Below, in pieces: positions 9,117 to 19,047 of a DNA stretch of 64,000 nucleotides. This DNA is from Desulfobulbus sp. (GTDB taxonomy: Bacteria > Desulfobacterota > Desulfobulbia > Desulfobulbales > Desulfobulbaceae). Under the pieces are notes generated by a model. It was not told the DNA's origin, made no database searches, and saw only the letters and a list, made by a program, of their open reading frames with translations. The DNA lies in contig JAQUEZ010000011.1 in NCBI GenBank assembly GCA_028684915.1, positions 3,767 to 67,766 of the forward strand, in the 5' to 3' direction. Each line of letters begins with the position of its first letter. Within the stretch, counting starts at the first letter, position 1. Made by a program: the position numbers and the translations under genes.

Positions 9117-10379
9117 ATGAACCAAATTCCTTCTTCACCACCCATTCTTCCCGAACTGCTCGCCCCGGTGGGTAGCTTTGAAAAATTGGTCACTGCGGTC
9201 CATTACGGGGCTGATGCCGTCTACCTTGGCGGCAAGGCCTTCAGTCTCCGGGCGCGGGCGGGCAACTTTGACGAACTCGGCCTTCGCCACGCGATCAGCT
9301 ACGCCCACGACCATGGGGTCAAAGTCTATGTGACGGTCAACATTTTTGCCCACAACCGCGATATGGCGGAGTTGGCACCCTATCTGACCATGCTCCATGA
9401 CGCCAAAGCCGATGGTATCATTGTCAGTGACCCTGGCATCCTCTCGCTTGCCCGCCAAAGGGTCCCGGATCTTCCCTTGCACCTCTCCACACAGGCCAAC
9501 GTCACCAACGGTGCCAGTGCCCGTTTCTGGGCAGAACAGGGCCTAAGCCGTCTCAACCTTGCGCGGGAACTCGGCCTTGAAGAGATCAGAGACATCCGTG
9601 TGGCCACCGAGGCCGAACTCGAGGTCTTTGTCCATGGCGCCCTGTGCATTTCCTACTCCGGCCGCTGCATGTTGAGCAACTACTTCACCGGCCGCAACGC
9701 CAACCAGGGCGACTGCGCTCATCCCTGCCGCTATTCCTACGCTGTGGTCGAGGAAAAACGACCGGGCCAATATTTTCCGGTGGAAGAAGACGAACGGGGG
9801 ACTTATATTTTCAATGCGAAAGATCTCTGTCTTCTTAAGCAGTTACCGCTTTTAGTTGATGCGGGGGTCAATGCGATCAAAATTGAAGGACGAATGAAAT
9901 CTGCGGGTTATGTCGCGGCGGTTGTCCGACTTTACCGCCAGGCCCTGGATTGGATCGGCGAGCAGATTTTTTTAGGCAAACCTGCAGTTAGCCTGCAACT
10001 ACCAGAGACTTTTCTTAACGAATTGAGCAAGATCGGCACACGGGGTCAGACAGAAAACTTTTTCAGCGCAAGGCCTTCATCCGAGGACATGCTTTATGAT
10101 AGAATGAGAGTTGAGCAGAGCTGGGTGCCGGTCGGCATTGTTCGCCAGACCACTCCACTGTTGATTGAAACCCGGCATGTGCTCAACTGCGGCGACCACG
10201 TGGAATACCTTGGCCGCGGCATCGACCCTGACCAGGTGACGGTTACCGCAATGCAGCTTGAAAACGGCTCTCCCATAGAGCGGGCTAACCCGGGTAATCG
10301 GGTGCTCCTGCAGACCGAACCACCACTCAAACAAGTTGAACTACACGCCCTATTGCGAAAACGTAATCAATCATCATGA
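9117..10379 (+). CDS. Peptidase U32 family protein, TrhP/YegQ-like
   Basis: 420-aa protein of the U32 family. Despite the name, better studied members are Fe-S proteins for tRNA or cofactor hydroxylation (for example TrhP/YegQ for 5-hydroxyuridine in tRNA). It has LAPVGSFEKL.TAVHYGADAVYLGG at the N-terminus and the cysteine cluster in CISYSGRCMLSNYFTGRNANQG followed by C-AHPC. The C-terminal beta-barrel part is present (residues about 330-410). It overlaps the next gene by ATGA, so translation is probably coupled. The TrhP assignment is likely but not proven. Confidence 0.88.
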   Translation: MNQIPSSPPILPELLAPVGSFEKLVTAVHYGADAVYLGGKAFSLRARAGNFDELGLRHAISYAHDHGVKVYVTVNIFAHNRDMAELAPYLTMLHDAKADGIIVSDPGILSLARQRVPDLPLHLSTQANVTNGASARFWAEQGLSRLNLARELGLEEIRDIRVATEAELEVFVHGALCISYSGRCMLSNYFTGRNANQGDCAHPCRYSYAVVEEKRPGQYFPVEEDERGTYIFNAKDLCLLKQLPLLVDAGVNAIKIEGRMKSAGYVAAVVRLYRQALDWIGEQIFLGKPAVSLQLPETFLNELSKIGTRGQTENFFSARPSSEDMLYDRMRVEQSWVPVGIVRQTTPLLIETRHVLNCGDHVEYLGRGIDPDQVTVTAMQLENGSPIERANPGNRVLLQTEPPLKQVELHALLRKRNQSS

Positions 10380-11449
10380 AGCCTTTTCTCAATGTCCCTT
10401 TCCTCCCGGAGGAAAGGTATGTCGATTTTCTCTGTCAGTGTGCCGACGACCTGGACAGCGTCCATTTCAGCCTGCTCCACAGTCGTTCCCTGGACAGTCG
10501 TATCCAACTTGAATCGCTTCCGGCGCAGGAATCGACCATTGCCGGATTGGAACGTCTGCAAGGCGTTAAAAAATATGCCCTGCTTAACAGTCGCTTCTAC
10601 ACCCCGGACCTACTCACCGACCACAGCCACCTCAAACCGGTTCTCCGCACCTTGGAGCATTGCCTGGAACGGCAGGTAATCCACGGTATTGTCTACTGCG
10701 ATCATTATCTGCTTCAGGTCCTGGCCGACGAGTCACCCACGATCGCTGCCCAGCTCGAGGCTGTGCCCAGCGTCAACACCATGCTCGATTCCTGTCACAA
10801 GATTGAGGCGCAGCTAGCCTATATCCGGGAGACCGGATTCAAGATGCCAGGGAAGATCATTCTTGATCGCTCACTCAACCGTGAACTCGACCAATTGGCC
10901 AACATTGCGCTGAATATCCACCAGGAGTTTCCGTCACTGAAGATCGAGGTCCTGGCTAACGAGGGCTGTCTGCCGTTCTGTCCGTTCAAACTTTCCCACG
11001 ATTCCTATATCGCCCTGGCCAACATCAACGGTCATAGCCAAACCCACGTCATCAACTGCGATATCGGCTGTATGCGCCTGTTGGATGATCAGCCCCACCG
11101 CTTGCTCCAATCTCCCTTTATCCGTCCCGAGGATGTCGACCTCTACCTCTATCATGTGGACACGATCAAACTCTGCGGCCGCACCCTCGGCCCGACTTTT
11201 TTGATGAACACAATCAAGGCCTACCGCGCCAGACGCTACGACGGCAATCTCTTAGACCTGATGGATGCCATGTCCTGGCTGGCGGATCGGCTCTATGTCG
11301 ACAATCGCATGCTCTCCTTTGACTTTGCCAATATGCTCTCCCAGTGCGACAACCACTGCGACAGTTGCGGGTTCTGTAAGGAGCTGTTCGGCTCTATCTC
11401 CCATCCCAAACCTCTGGTGATCAAGGATCAACGGCCGCCTGCCGATTGA
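10376..11449 (+). CDS. U32-related, cysteine-rich protein of unknown function
   Basis: 357 aa. It is not a standard U32 peptidase but shares its style: an EGCLPFCPFKLSHDSY motif (about residues 200-215) like the U32 Cys motif, a further ...CDIGCMRL, and a C-terminal C-NHC-SC-FC cluster near 322-333. Together these suggest one or more iron-sulfur clusters. The start ATG overlaps the stop of the U32 gene before it by four bases. The shared transcript suggests that it works with that protein on the same substrate. The function is not known to me. Confidence 0.75.
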   Translation: MKPFLNVPFLPEERYVDFLCQCADDLDSVHFSLLHSRSLDSRIQLESLPAQESTIAGLERLQGVKKYALLNSRFYTPDLLTDHSHLKPVLRTLEHCLERQVIHGIVYCDHYLLQVLADESPTIAAQLEAVPSVNTMLDSCHKIEAQLAYIRETGFKMPGKIILDRSLNRELDQLANIALNIHQEFPSLKIEVLANEGCLPFCPFKLSHDSYIALANINGHSQTHVINCDIGCMRLLDDQPHRLLQSPFIRPEDVDLYLYHVDTIKLCGRTLGPTFLMNTIKAYRARRYDGNLLDLMDAMSWLADRLYVDNRMLSFDFANMLSQCDNHCDSCGFCKELFGSISHPKPLVIKDQRPPAD

Positions 11450-11568
11450 CAGGAGCGGCCGTCACAGGTAAGGTTTATTGCATCGACCACCCGGTGTATT
11501 CTGTGCAGGCACCGGCTGGAAAAAACTATGCGTATCCAGCGGATACTTCAACGTTGGCGGTGGAAAAG

Positions 11569-12162
11569 ATGGAATCTTTTGAGCAGTTGCTGGCGGAGTC
11601 AACCCGAATTCACGGGCATATATGTGCAGGTCAGGTGATCGGTGTACGCATGGCCATGACTGCGCTTAAACGAATTGGCATCAGTGATCCCAAGGGAGCG
11701 GATCGCAAGAAGCTCTACGTTTTGGTGGAAATCGACCGTTGCGCCACCGATGCCATCCAATCGGTCACCGGATGCAGCCTGGGCAAACGCTCACTGCGCT
11801 GGGTCGATTTCGGCATCATGGCGGCCACTTTTGTCAACCTCGAAACCGGCAAGGCCATCCGGGCGACGGCTCGCGAAGAAGCCCGCGCTTTATCAGAGTC
11901 CTACTGCCCTGAAATTATGGAAAAATACCAGAGGCAGCTGGAGGCCTACAAGGTCATGCCCCTGGACGAACTGTTTCTCTTCCAGGAGGTCAAGGTAAAG
12001 ATCAAAGACTGCGACATGCCCGGACGACCGATACGCCGGGTCCAATGCAGCGAATGCGGCGACTATGTCCAGGATTGCCGAGAGCTTGAGCAAGCCGGCA
12101 AGATACTCTGCCGTGCCTGCGCCGGTGAACGGTACTACCAGGTGGTGGGCACTGTGGCGTAA
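11569..12162 (+). CDS. FmdE-family protein with C-terminal zinc-ribbon
   Basis: 198 aa. The N-terminal FmdE domain (named after a protein of tungsten formylmethanofuran dehydrogenase operons) has HGHICAGQVIGVRM and D-R-CATDAIQSVTGCSLGK. A C-terminal four-cysteine module (C-SEC ... C-RAC) forms a putative zinc ribbon. The frame is open from 11446 but the ATG at 11569, just before ESFEQLL, is the natural family start. Stand-alone FmdE proteins are common in anaerobes and may have a metal or molybdopterin role. The gene lies 120 bp after the U32-like gene and could share its transcript. Confidence 0.85.
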   Translation: MESFEQLLAESTRIHGHICAGQVIGVRMAMTALKRIGISDPKGADRKKLYVLVEIDRCATDAIQSVTGCSLGKRSLRWVDFGIMAATFVNLETGKAIRATAREEARALSESYCPEIMEKYQRQLEAYKVMPLDELFLFQEVKVKIKDCDMPGRPIRRVQCSECGDYVQDCRELEQAGKILCRACAGERYYQVVGTVA

Positions 12163-12178
12163 ATCCGCAAACGAATTA

Positions 12179-12343
12179 TTGATGGCGTCGTAAACACTTC
12201 GATCCACTGCGTTGCAGCGTTTTTCCCGACGCTCGACGCCCCCTATGTATGCCTTCGGGCCGGTAAAAACACTGCTCCTTGTATATCTGTGTTTTTATCG
12301 AGCCATCTCTTAGAGTGTGATAGACTTTTTTCCAGTCCATCAT
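12179..12343 (+). repeat. 165-bp dispersed MITE-like element, copy 1
   Basis: Matches 44544-44708 along its full length with the same size and orientation. The ends form an imperfect terminal inverted repeat (left TTGATGGCGTCGTAAA, right end TCCATCAT). It contains the shared core TTGTATATCTGTGTTTTTAT. There is no coding capacity. It sits just before the radical SAM gene and would supply its leader. Confidence 0.85.
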
Positions 12344-12381
12344 ATTGGCCACTCCCCTTGTCTCTTGATTCCGAATCGACC

Positions 12382-13329
12382 ATGGAACCTCCCCGGATTT
12401 GGACCTTCAGCCTGCATTGTCGCAAGCGTTATGGCCGTCCAGTCGGGAAAATCCCGCTTGATCTGGGGTATCCCTGCCCCAACCGGGCCTTGGGTGGATG
12501 TATCTTCTGCCGTCCAGCCAGCTTCACCCCGCAAAGCCTACGCGCTGACGACGCCATAAATCTGCAGATCCAACGCGGTAAACAGCTGCTGATCAAAGGC
12601 CGATTTCGGCACTATCTGGCCTATTTTCAGCAGGAAACCTGTACGGCCCTGGCAACCGATCAACTGTTGCCCATTCTTCGCCAGGTACTCTCCGATCCCG
12701 ATTGCCTCGGCCTGATCCTCTCTACTCGGCCCGATGCCATTGCCAGCGATCTGCCTTTTGAGCTCTCCCGCCTGGTCAAGCAAAGCGGCAAGGACTGCTT
12801 GATTGAACTTGGGCTGCAAACCTGGCATCAACGCAGCCTCACCTGGCTCAATCGCAACCACAGCTACAACGACTTTCTCCAGGCCGTGGATCGGCTTGCC
12901 CGGTTTGAGCACCTCCAGATCGGCGTACACCTCATCCTCGGCATCCCCGGAGAATCAGCAGCGGATATGCACAAGACTCTGTACGAGGTCTGCCGACTGC
13001 CGATTCATGCCCTCAAACTGCACCATCTACAAGTAATTCGGGACACTGTTCTGCATACGCTCTATGAACGGGGCAAGGTCCCGGTCTTTTCTCTGAGTGG
13101 CTACATGGAACTGCTCCTGACCCTGCTGCCGCAAATTCCGCAGTCGATCACCATCCACCGACTCTGGGCCAGTTCCCACCCTGAACTGCTCATCGCCCCC
13201 AGGTGGAATATCCTTGCCAGCGAGCTGAGTAAATTGCTCGTAGCGCAGATGATGGCGCGCAACATCTTTCAGGGGAAGGCGCTCGAACTGAGCGAAAATT
13301 CAGCCGAACAGGGTACGCAGGAGCGATGA
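12382..13329 (+). CDS. TIGR01212-type radical SAM protein (YhcC-like)
   Basis: About 315 aa. The unusual iron-sulfur motif C-x7-C-x2-C is visible in YPCPNRALGGCIFC, as in the TIGR01212/YhcC branch of radical SAM enzymes. Other landmarks are YFQ..T (substrate side), STRPDAI, ELGLQT and GVHLILGIPGE. The ATG at 12382 gives the family N-terminus (MEPPRIWTFS). Longer frames start inside the dispersed repeat. The reaction catalysed by this family is not established. It ends convergently, overlapping the methyltransferase-like gene by 30 bp. Confidence 0.9.
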   Translation: MEPPRIWTFSLHCRKRYGRPVGKIPLDLGYPCPNRALGGCIFCRPASFTPQSLRADDAINLQIQRGKQLLIKGRFRHYLAYFQQETCTALATDQLLPILRQVLSDPDCLGLILSTRPDAIASDLPFELSRLVKQSGKDCLIELGLQTWHQRSLTWLNRNHSYNDFLQAVDRLARFEHLQIGVHLILGIPGESAADMHKTLYEVCRLPIHALKLHHLQVIRDTVLHTLYERGKVPVFSLSGYMELLLTLLPQIPQSITIHRLWASSHPELLIAPRWNILASELSKLLVAQMMARNIFQGKALELSENSAEQGTQER

Positions 13330-14097
13330 GCGATTGGTTCGCCGTAGCTTCTTCAAAAACTGGGGAAACTCCAACCCGTACTGCTGTTGATAAAAGGCAC
13401 CCTGTTTGTGCGCCTTTTTTATCCGTTGATGGGGAATCTCGCGGGGAAAAACCAGGAGAATGACGTTACTTCGTTTTTTGACCTGCATGGAGAGCATCCG
13501 CCCCTCACTGGCCTCGTGGATAGCCCCCAGGGCCCGCTGATAGAGTGGCCGATCACCACTCCAAAGGTTGACTGCGAGGATCCCATCAGGATCCAAGTGC
13601 TTGAGCAGCAACCGGTAGAGCGAGGCATCAAACAGGGTCGGGGCCATGGCACCGGCACCGAAAATGTCGAGGAAGGCAACATGATAGCCGCATTCGGCCT
13701 CACTCTCCGCAAAACCGAGCGCATCCTGATGAATGAGCTGCACGCGGCGACTGGGGGGCAGGCGGAAATAACCGTGGGCCAGATCAATCACCAGCAGTTC
13801 CTTCTCCACGATGGTGAGCCAACTCTCGGGAAAATGGTGGAGAAGAAAATGGGGTAGGGCCGCTCCCCCCAAACCAACCACCAGAAATTTTTCCGGCTGC
13901 GGGTGAAGGAGCAGGGCTGTGGTCATCCAGCGGGTATAGGCCAGTTGCAGCACCTGGGGCTGCTGCAGATCAATGCAGCTCTGCCGTTCTTCGGTGCCGA
14001 AACGAAGACTGCGTACATTCCCCTCATCGGTGATGATCACCGGGTGGTTGTCGGTTTTCCCTCGAAAAATAACCAGTTCCATCAGCAGCACCTGCAA
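13300..14097 (-). CDS. Spermidine synthase-like (class I methyltransferase fold) protein
   Basis: 265 aa with a polyamine-synthase-like core: YTRWMTTALLL, the nucleotide loop VVGLGGAALPHFL, the acidic strand end VEKELLVIDLAHGYF, then DALGF and FLDIFGAGAMAPTLF where spermidine synthases place their catalytic Asp. Stand-alone versions of this fold with unknown substrates are common, so aminopropyl transfer is uncertain. A second ATG six codons in (14082) is also possible. It converges on the radical SAM gene. Confidence 0.8.
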   Translation of the reverse strand: MQVLLMELVIFRGKTDNHPVIITDEGNVRSLRFGTEERQSCIDLQQPQVLQLAYTRWMTTALLLHPQPEKFLVVGLGGAALPHFLLHHFPESWLTIVEKELLVIDLAHGYFRLPPSRRVQLIHQDALGFAESEAECGYHVAFLDIFGAGAMAPTLFDASLYRLLLKHLDPDGILAVNLWSGDRPLYQRALGAIHEASEGRMLSMQVKKRSNVILLVFPREIPHQRIKKAHKQGAFYQQQYGLEFPQFLKKLRRTNRSSLLRTLFG

Positions 14098-14180
14098 AAA
14101 TGAAGAAAACTGTCGTTGTCATACGGCAAGAAGACCAACCTAAAAACCGCCCCAAATTCCCTCATCACAGATTCAGGGAG

Positions 14181-14222
14181 CAAAAAAAAAAAGCCGTACA
14201 GCTGGATTACCAGCGGTACGGC
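14181..14222 (-). terminator. Terminator of the yajC-end operon
   Basis: On the minus strand GCCGTACCGCTGG pairs with CCAGCTGTACGGC (one mismatch in the stem, 4-nt loop), followed by a run of ten T. It lies about 110 bp after the yajC stop. Confidence 0.88.
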
Positions 14223-14329
14223 CAATACGGTCTGCATCTGCCCCATTGAAAATGGGGTTAGAGGCAGGCATCGGAAGACTCAAAGCTCATTTTCATACAC
14301 GATGAAAATTAATTGCAGCCGCCGAGTCC

Positions 14330-14671
14330 TCAGCCAGCTTTTTTCGCCGGAGCCTGTTTCTCTGCCTCTGAGGCGGAACCGGCAATGGCGCTGCGGCTCA
14401 CCTTGATGCGCACGTTCTCCGCAATCTCCAGGTTGACCACGTTATCGTTGATTCCGGCAATCTGTCCGTAGATACCGCCACTGGTGATAACCTTGTCGCC
14501 CTTTTTCAGGTTGGAAAGGTAATTCTGATGCTCTTTGGCCTTTTTCTGCTGAGGGCGGATGAGCAAGAAGTAAAAAACGATAAAAATTAGGACCAGCGGG
14601 ACAAATTGAGCCAAGTTGGCCAATCCCGCGGGTGCCGCTGCTGCGTCGGCGGCCCAGGCAATACCGGTCAT
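14330..14671 (-). CDS. yajC: Preprotein translocase subunit YajC
   Basis: 113-aa inner-membrane accessory of the SecDF complex. One hydrophobic segment (about 22-42) is followed by the family signature LIRPQQKKAKEHQ and a small basic domain with KKGDKVITSGGIYGQI. The C-terminus is Ala/Lys rich. It lies just downstream of tgt on the same strand, the tgt-yajC order that is conserved in many bacteria. secD and secF, which often follow, are not present here; a terminator follows instead. Confidence 0.95.
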   Translation of the reverse strand: MTGIAWAADAAAAPAGLANLAQFVPLVLIFIVFYFLLIRPQQKKAKEHQNYLSNLKKGDKVITSGGIYGQIAGINDNVVNLEIAENVRIKVSRSAIAGSASEAEKQAPAKKAG

Positions 14672-14696
14672 GAAAAATTCCTCCAGTTATTCGATT

Positions 14697-15839
<1,143 letters not shown>

Positions 15840-16262
15840 TTAGTCAACACTGACGATGGTGACATCAAAATGGAGCACCTGACCGGCCAAGGGATGGTTG
15901 AAATCGATGGTGGCACTCTCGTCCTGGATGCCGGTTACCATGCCTTCCAACTCCTGTCCCTGGGGACCGACAGCAGTAATCACCGCTCCCGGCTGACGAC
16001 CGTCTTCGGGAAGATGCTCCACGGGCACTTCAATGAGCGCATCCTCGGAGATTGTGCCGTAGCCATCTTCCGGCTGGATGCTGACCTGAAGCTTTTCACC
16101 GGCCTTTTTCCCCTCAAGGGCCTGCTCCAAACCGAAAATCAGTTGTTCTTCACCTTGGACGTAGGACAGGGGCGTATCGTCAACATTGCTGTCGACCACC
16201 TCACCGTTCTCCAGGGTCAGGGTATACGTAATGGCAACGGTTCTGCCTTGGGTAATGGTCAT
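15840..16262 (-). CDS. FKBP-type peptidyl-prolyl isomerase, SlyD-like
   Basis: 140-aa cytoplasmic folding helper. The FKBP half starts TITQGRTVAITYTL and has DTPLSYVQG and IFGLEQAL. The inserted IF chaperone flap follows (EDGYG ... VPVEHLP), ending with DFNHPLAGQVLHFDVTI, the closing FKBP strands. The His-rich metal tail of E. coli SlyD is missing. The ATG at 16262 follows a GAGGG site; the longer open frame to 16412 has no family match. Confidence 0.92.
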   Translation of the reverse strand: MTITQGRTVAITYTLTLENGEVVDSNVDDTPLSYVQGEEQLIFGLEQALEGKKAGEKLQVSIQPEDGYGTISEDALIEVPVEHLPEDGRQPGAVITAVGPQGQELEGMVTGIQDESATIDFNHPLAGQVLHFDVTIVSVD

Positions 16263-16429
16263 GATCTTTTTTCCCTCATGATAAAAATCTGATAACAGGT
16301 ACGCCCGCCGCAGGTCGATGCGTACAGGGTACAAATGAACGGCGTGGCCACAGCTATAAACCGCCCGGCCGACAATTGCAAGCAACACGGGGCGAATCCG
16401 GACAGGGAACAACGTGGTTCTAAGCGGAT

Positions 16430-17512
16430 CTACGACAACAGCGACTGCAGACAGCGCTCGAGCTGCCCTTGCTGACCGAGGATGGATCGGCTGAGCTGCA
16501 ACTGAATGCGGGCTCGGTGCAGATTTTGTCCCTGCCGTTCAACCCTGAAGTAACGGTTGCCAGCCAGATGGTCGGTGAAAAAACGCAGCCCCAACTCAAA
16601 ACTGATGACCGCTGCCGAACGCACCAAAAACTCCCGGTCGGCACCGGTGAGGATATCTTCGGCCTGGCCTAAATATCCGGTCATGAGGGCGGCAAACAGC
16701 TCGGGAACAAATGTCGTTGCCTCGGGTTGTTCATGCCCTTCTCCCAAAGGATTACAGCAGGAGCGCAGACAGTCGCCAAGGTCGTGCAGCAGAAGTCCGG
16801 GTTTGACCGTATCCAGATCAATCAGACTCACCGCCTGGTCAGAGTATTGATCAAAGAGAAAATTGCCCACCTTGGGATCACCATGGATCACCCGCTGACT
16901 TAAACGATCACGCGCATCCTCAAGCAGTTGGGCCAAAGGGCGCATTTGCTCGATCATCTCCGCGCACTGCTGCTCCCGTAGCCCCATCTGGACGCTCTTT
17001 TGCCGGAGGGTATCATACTGGTGCAGGTAGTGGGGGGTAATATGAAATCCGGGCAGGGGATCGGCAAGGTGCGCCGGAGCGAGGCTTGCCGTCAGACAAT
17101 GAAAGCGACCGAGCAAGCGACCGACGGCCTCGGCCTGAGCCACATTCTCCACCTGCTCAATGGTACGGCTCTCTCCAATGTAGCTCAGCAGGCGCCAACA
17201 ACAGCCCTCAACATCAAAAAATTGGTCCTGCCCCTGGGGATTGGAGCCAAGGCGGAAAAAGCGGATGGACTCGGCCGGCTCTCGCTGCAAATGGGCGGTG
17301 ACCAGGCGGATATTGGCCATGACTGCATCCGAATCGGCAAAAACCCCGGGATGCAGCCGCTGCAGTACCCAGGACTCGCCATCCCTAAGGGTCACCCGCA
17401 GGGTCTCGTTGATATTCCCCTTGCCCAAAGGGGTTACGGACATGACCTCGGTGTGCGGAAAAAAGAAGTGGAGGGCAGCGGCGGTTTCCATGGGGAAAAA
17501 GGGCTCAAGCAA
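16430..17512 (-). CDS. Aminoglycoside phosphotransferase-fold kinase, NahK-like
   Basis: 360-aa cytoplasmic small-molecule kinase. Motifs: LGKGNINETL (ATP-binding loop), VLQRLHPGVF (the N-lobe Arg/Lys region), catalytic loop VIHGDPKVGNFLFD, and metal-binding IDLDTVKPGLLLHDLGDCLR. The last pattern is typical of the N-acetylhexosamine 1-kinase (NahK) branch. The sugar substrate is uncertain. The start overlaps the end of the MazG-like gene by eight bases, so both are likely co-transcribed. Confidence 0.82.
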   Translation of the reverse strand: MLEPFFPMETAAALHFFFPHTEVMSVTPLGKGNINETLRVTLRDGESWVLQRLHPGVFADSDAVMANIRLVTAHLQREPAESIRFFRLGSNPQGQDQFFDVEGCCWRLLSYIGESRTIEQVENVAQAEAVGRLLGRFHCLTASLAPAHLADPLPGFHITPHYLHQYDTLRQKSVQMGLREQQCAEMIEQMRPLAQLLEDARDRLSQRVIHGDPKVGNFLFDQYSDQAVSLIDLDTVKPGLLLHDLGDCLRSCCNPLGEGHEQPEATTFVPELFAALMTGYLGQAEDILTGADREFLVRSAAVISFELGLRFFTDHLAGNRYFRVERQGQNLHRARIQLQLSRSILGQQGQLERCLQSLLS

Positions 17513-17855
17513 CGGGCGGCAAGGGCGGATATTTTTTTGCGTTCAGCCCCATCTTTTCTGAAGCAGCGGCCAGCATGTCGATACCCAGCCTATCGGAGAG
17601 GCGGGTGAGGTAGATGAACACATCGGCGATCTCGTGAGCCACCTCGGTTTTGACCTCCGCTGATAAATTTTGGCTTTCCTCCTGGCTGAGCCATTGGAAA
17701 TGCTCGAGCAGTTCCGCCGCCTCGACAATCAGGGCCGAGGCCAGGTTTTTCGGGGTGTGGTATCTCTCCCAGTTACGTTCGCTGGCAAAGCGGCGCAACT
17801 CCAGGGTCAAGGCCTCCACGGTATCACAACGATACTGCTTTGTTTCTTCAGTCAT
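17505..17855 (-). CDS. MazG-like nucleotide pyrophosphohydrolase
   Basis: 116-aa all-alpha NTP pyrophosphatase of the MazG/dCTPase type, likely cleaving non-canonical or excess (d)NTPs. The metal-binding pattern is seen in EAAELLEHFQW and HEIADVFIYLTRL (E-x2-E plus E-x2-D). The upstream neighbour side is a 450-bp empty region. It is the first gene of the minus-strand run toward yajC. Confidence 0.9.
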   Translation of the reverse strand: MTEETKQYRCDTVEALTLELRRFASERNWERYHTPKNLASALIVEAAELLEHFQWLSQEESQNLSAEVKTEVAHEIADVFIYLTRLSDRLGIDMLAAASEKMGLNAKKYPPLPPVA

Positions 17856-18314
17856 TTATACAACCCGCATTAAACGATCAACTTGTATGCGCAGTGGAAC
17901 AGCCCATCCGAAGTCGTCAAAAAAAAGGGCTCCTGCCTCAAGGGCGCTAAGAATCGGCTGTCCCGCACAGGTTTTTCCAAAAAATTCCCCATCCCCCTTT
18001 CTTTTCACGTGGAAAATAGCGGCCGGGATTGGTACTGTGTCCAAGAGAAGAGGCTGGCGCATCGATTCGTAACTTGCTGTTTTTGCGATGCGTGATTTTC
18101 CACTGTTTTGACGAATCCATAAATGTTCCCACGCTGACCAACGCCGCTTTCTCCAGCGCCGCAAAAACGACCAAATCTTACCCCCACCTATCGCCATCCG
18201 GCAAGCAACAATCGGTATCGACGCTCTTTTCCGGGCCGACTCCCGGCGAAATATCGGCAACGACGTTACAAACGTCAACCAGCCGATCCAACCCAGATCC
18301 ACGAGGAAACACCA
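17856..18314. other. Intergenic region between divergent genes
   Basis: No credible gene. The minus-strand frame over 17856-18302 has no recognisable domain or ribosome site. Around 18005-18021 is an imperfect parS-like palindrome (about 12 of 16 positions), and near 18107 is TTTTGACGAATCCAT, which resembles the end of the 165-bp dispersed repeat. Both are weak matches. Confidence 0.45.
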
Positions 18315-19043
18315 ATGAAAAACCTTGTATACTCCCTGGCCAGCGCCTTAAAGATCAGCACCATGACCACCGCTCTCCTCAGCTTCTGTCTCCTGGCTGC
18401 CCCGGTGACAGCCCAGGAGAGTCGAAAAATCGTGCTCAAGCAAGATCAGTTTCAAGAATCCTACCTGGAAAAGGTCACGGTTTCCGGCGGTATTCGTGCC
18501 GGATTCATGCAGGAGAGCACCTTGTCCCAGATCGACCTGCAACAGCTCTACATCCAGGTGCTCCGAGATATCCCCGAATCCAAGGCCAAGCTCTGCGTCA
18601 ACATGGTCAGCCGTGACGGCCTCTATGCCGCCTCCTGGCAATACGAACTCGGCTCCCAACCAGCCGGAGAATTGCTGGTGAGTATCCCCACGAAATACCA
18701 GAAAGAGATGGCCAAATATTCCCCGGATTCCCTGGTCGTCCTCGCCGCCATCGGTGAGCAGGACTGCACCTCCCGTGATTTACGTTATGTGCCCGCAAGC
18801 TGGGGCCCGGCCAACAACAATAACTATGTGCTCTATGTCAACTCGGGCAACACCGATACCAGTATCGGCATCCCGGGAATGGCCGAGCGGGGGGCCTGCA
18901 CCAAAATCAGCGCCGACAGTACCGTGGCCTACGATACCGCCTGCATGGTGAACAAGGAGTTATTGGCGGTGCCCAAAAGCATCTATCTCCTCCGCAATAA
19001 TTTCGGCAAACGTTTGCCTAACGTCGAAGTTCCGGTGAGATGA
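18315..19043 (+). CDS. Exported protein of unknown function, first of a three-gene cluster
   Basis: 242 aa with a signal peptide (about residues 1-35, ending near PVTAQ). The mature part has several cysteines and no motif I recognise. The gene follows a GAGGA site. Its stop is 4 bp before the GTG start of the next gene, so the two are co-transcribed. The third member, a trypsin-like protease, suggests that this cluster acts in the envelope. Confidence 0.7.
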   Translation: MKNLVYSLASALKISTMTTALLSFCLLAAPVTAQESRKIVLKQDQFQESYLEKVTVSGGIRAGFMQESTLSQIDLQQLYIQVLRDIPESKAKLCVNMVSRDGLYAASWQYELGSQPAGELLVSIPTKYQKEMAKYSPDSLVVLAAIGEQDCTSRDLRYVPASWGPANNNNYVLYVNSGNTDTSIGIPGMAERGACTKISADSTVAYDTACMVNKELLAVPKSIYLLRNNFGKRLPNVEVPVR

Positions 19044-19047
19044 GCCT

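Noticed and set aside
18005..18021. Second parS-like site
   Set aside because: Only about 12 of 16 positions fit the consensus and the palindrome is broken. Too weak to call.
18097..18125. Third copy of the 165-bp element
   Set aside because: Only a short end-like match (TTTTGACGAATCCAT). The core and other end are missing.
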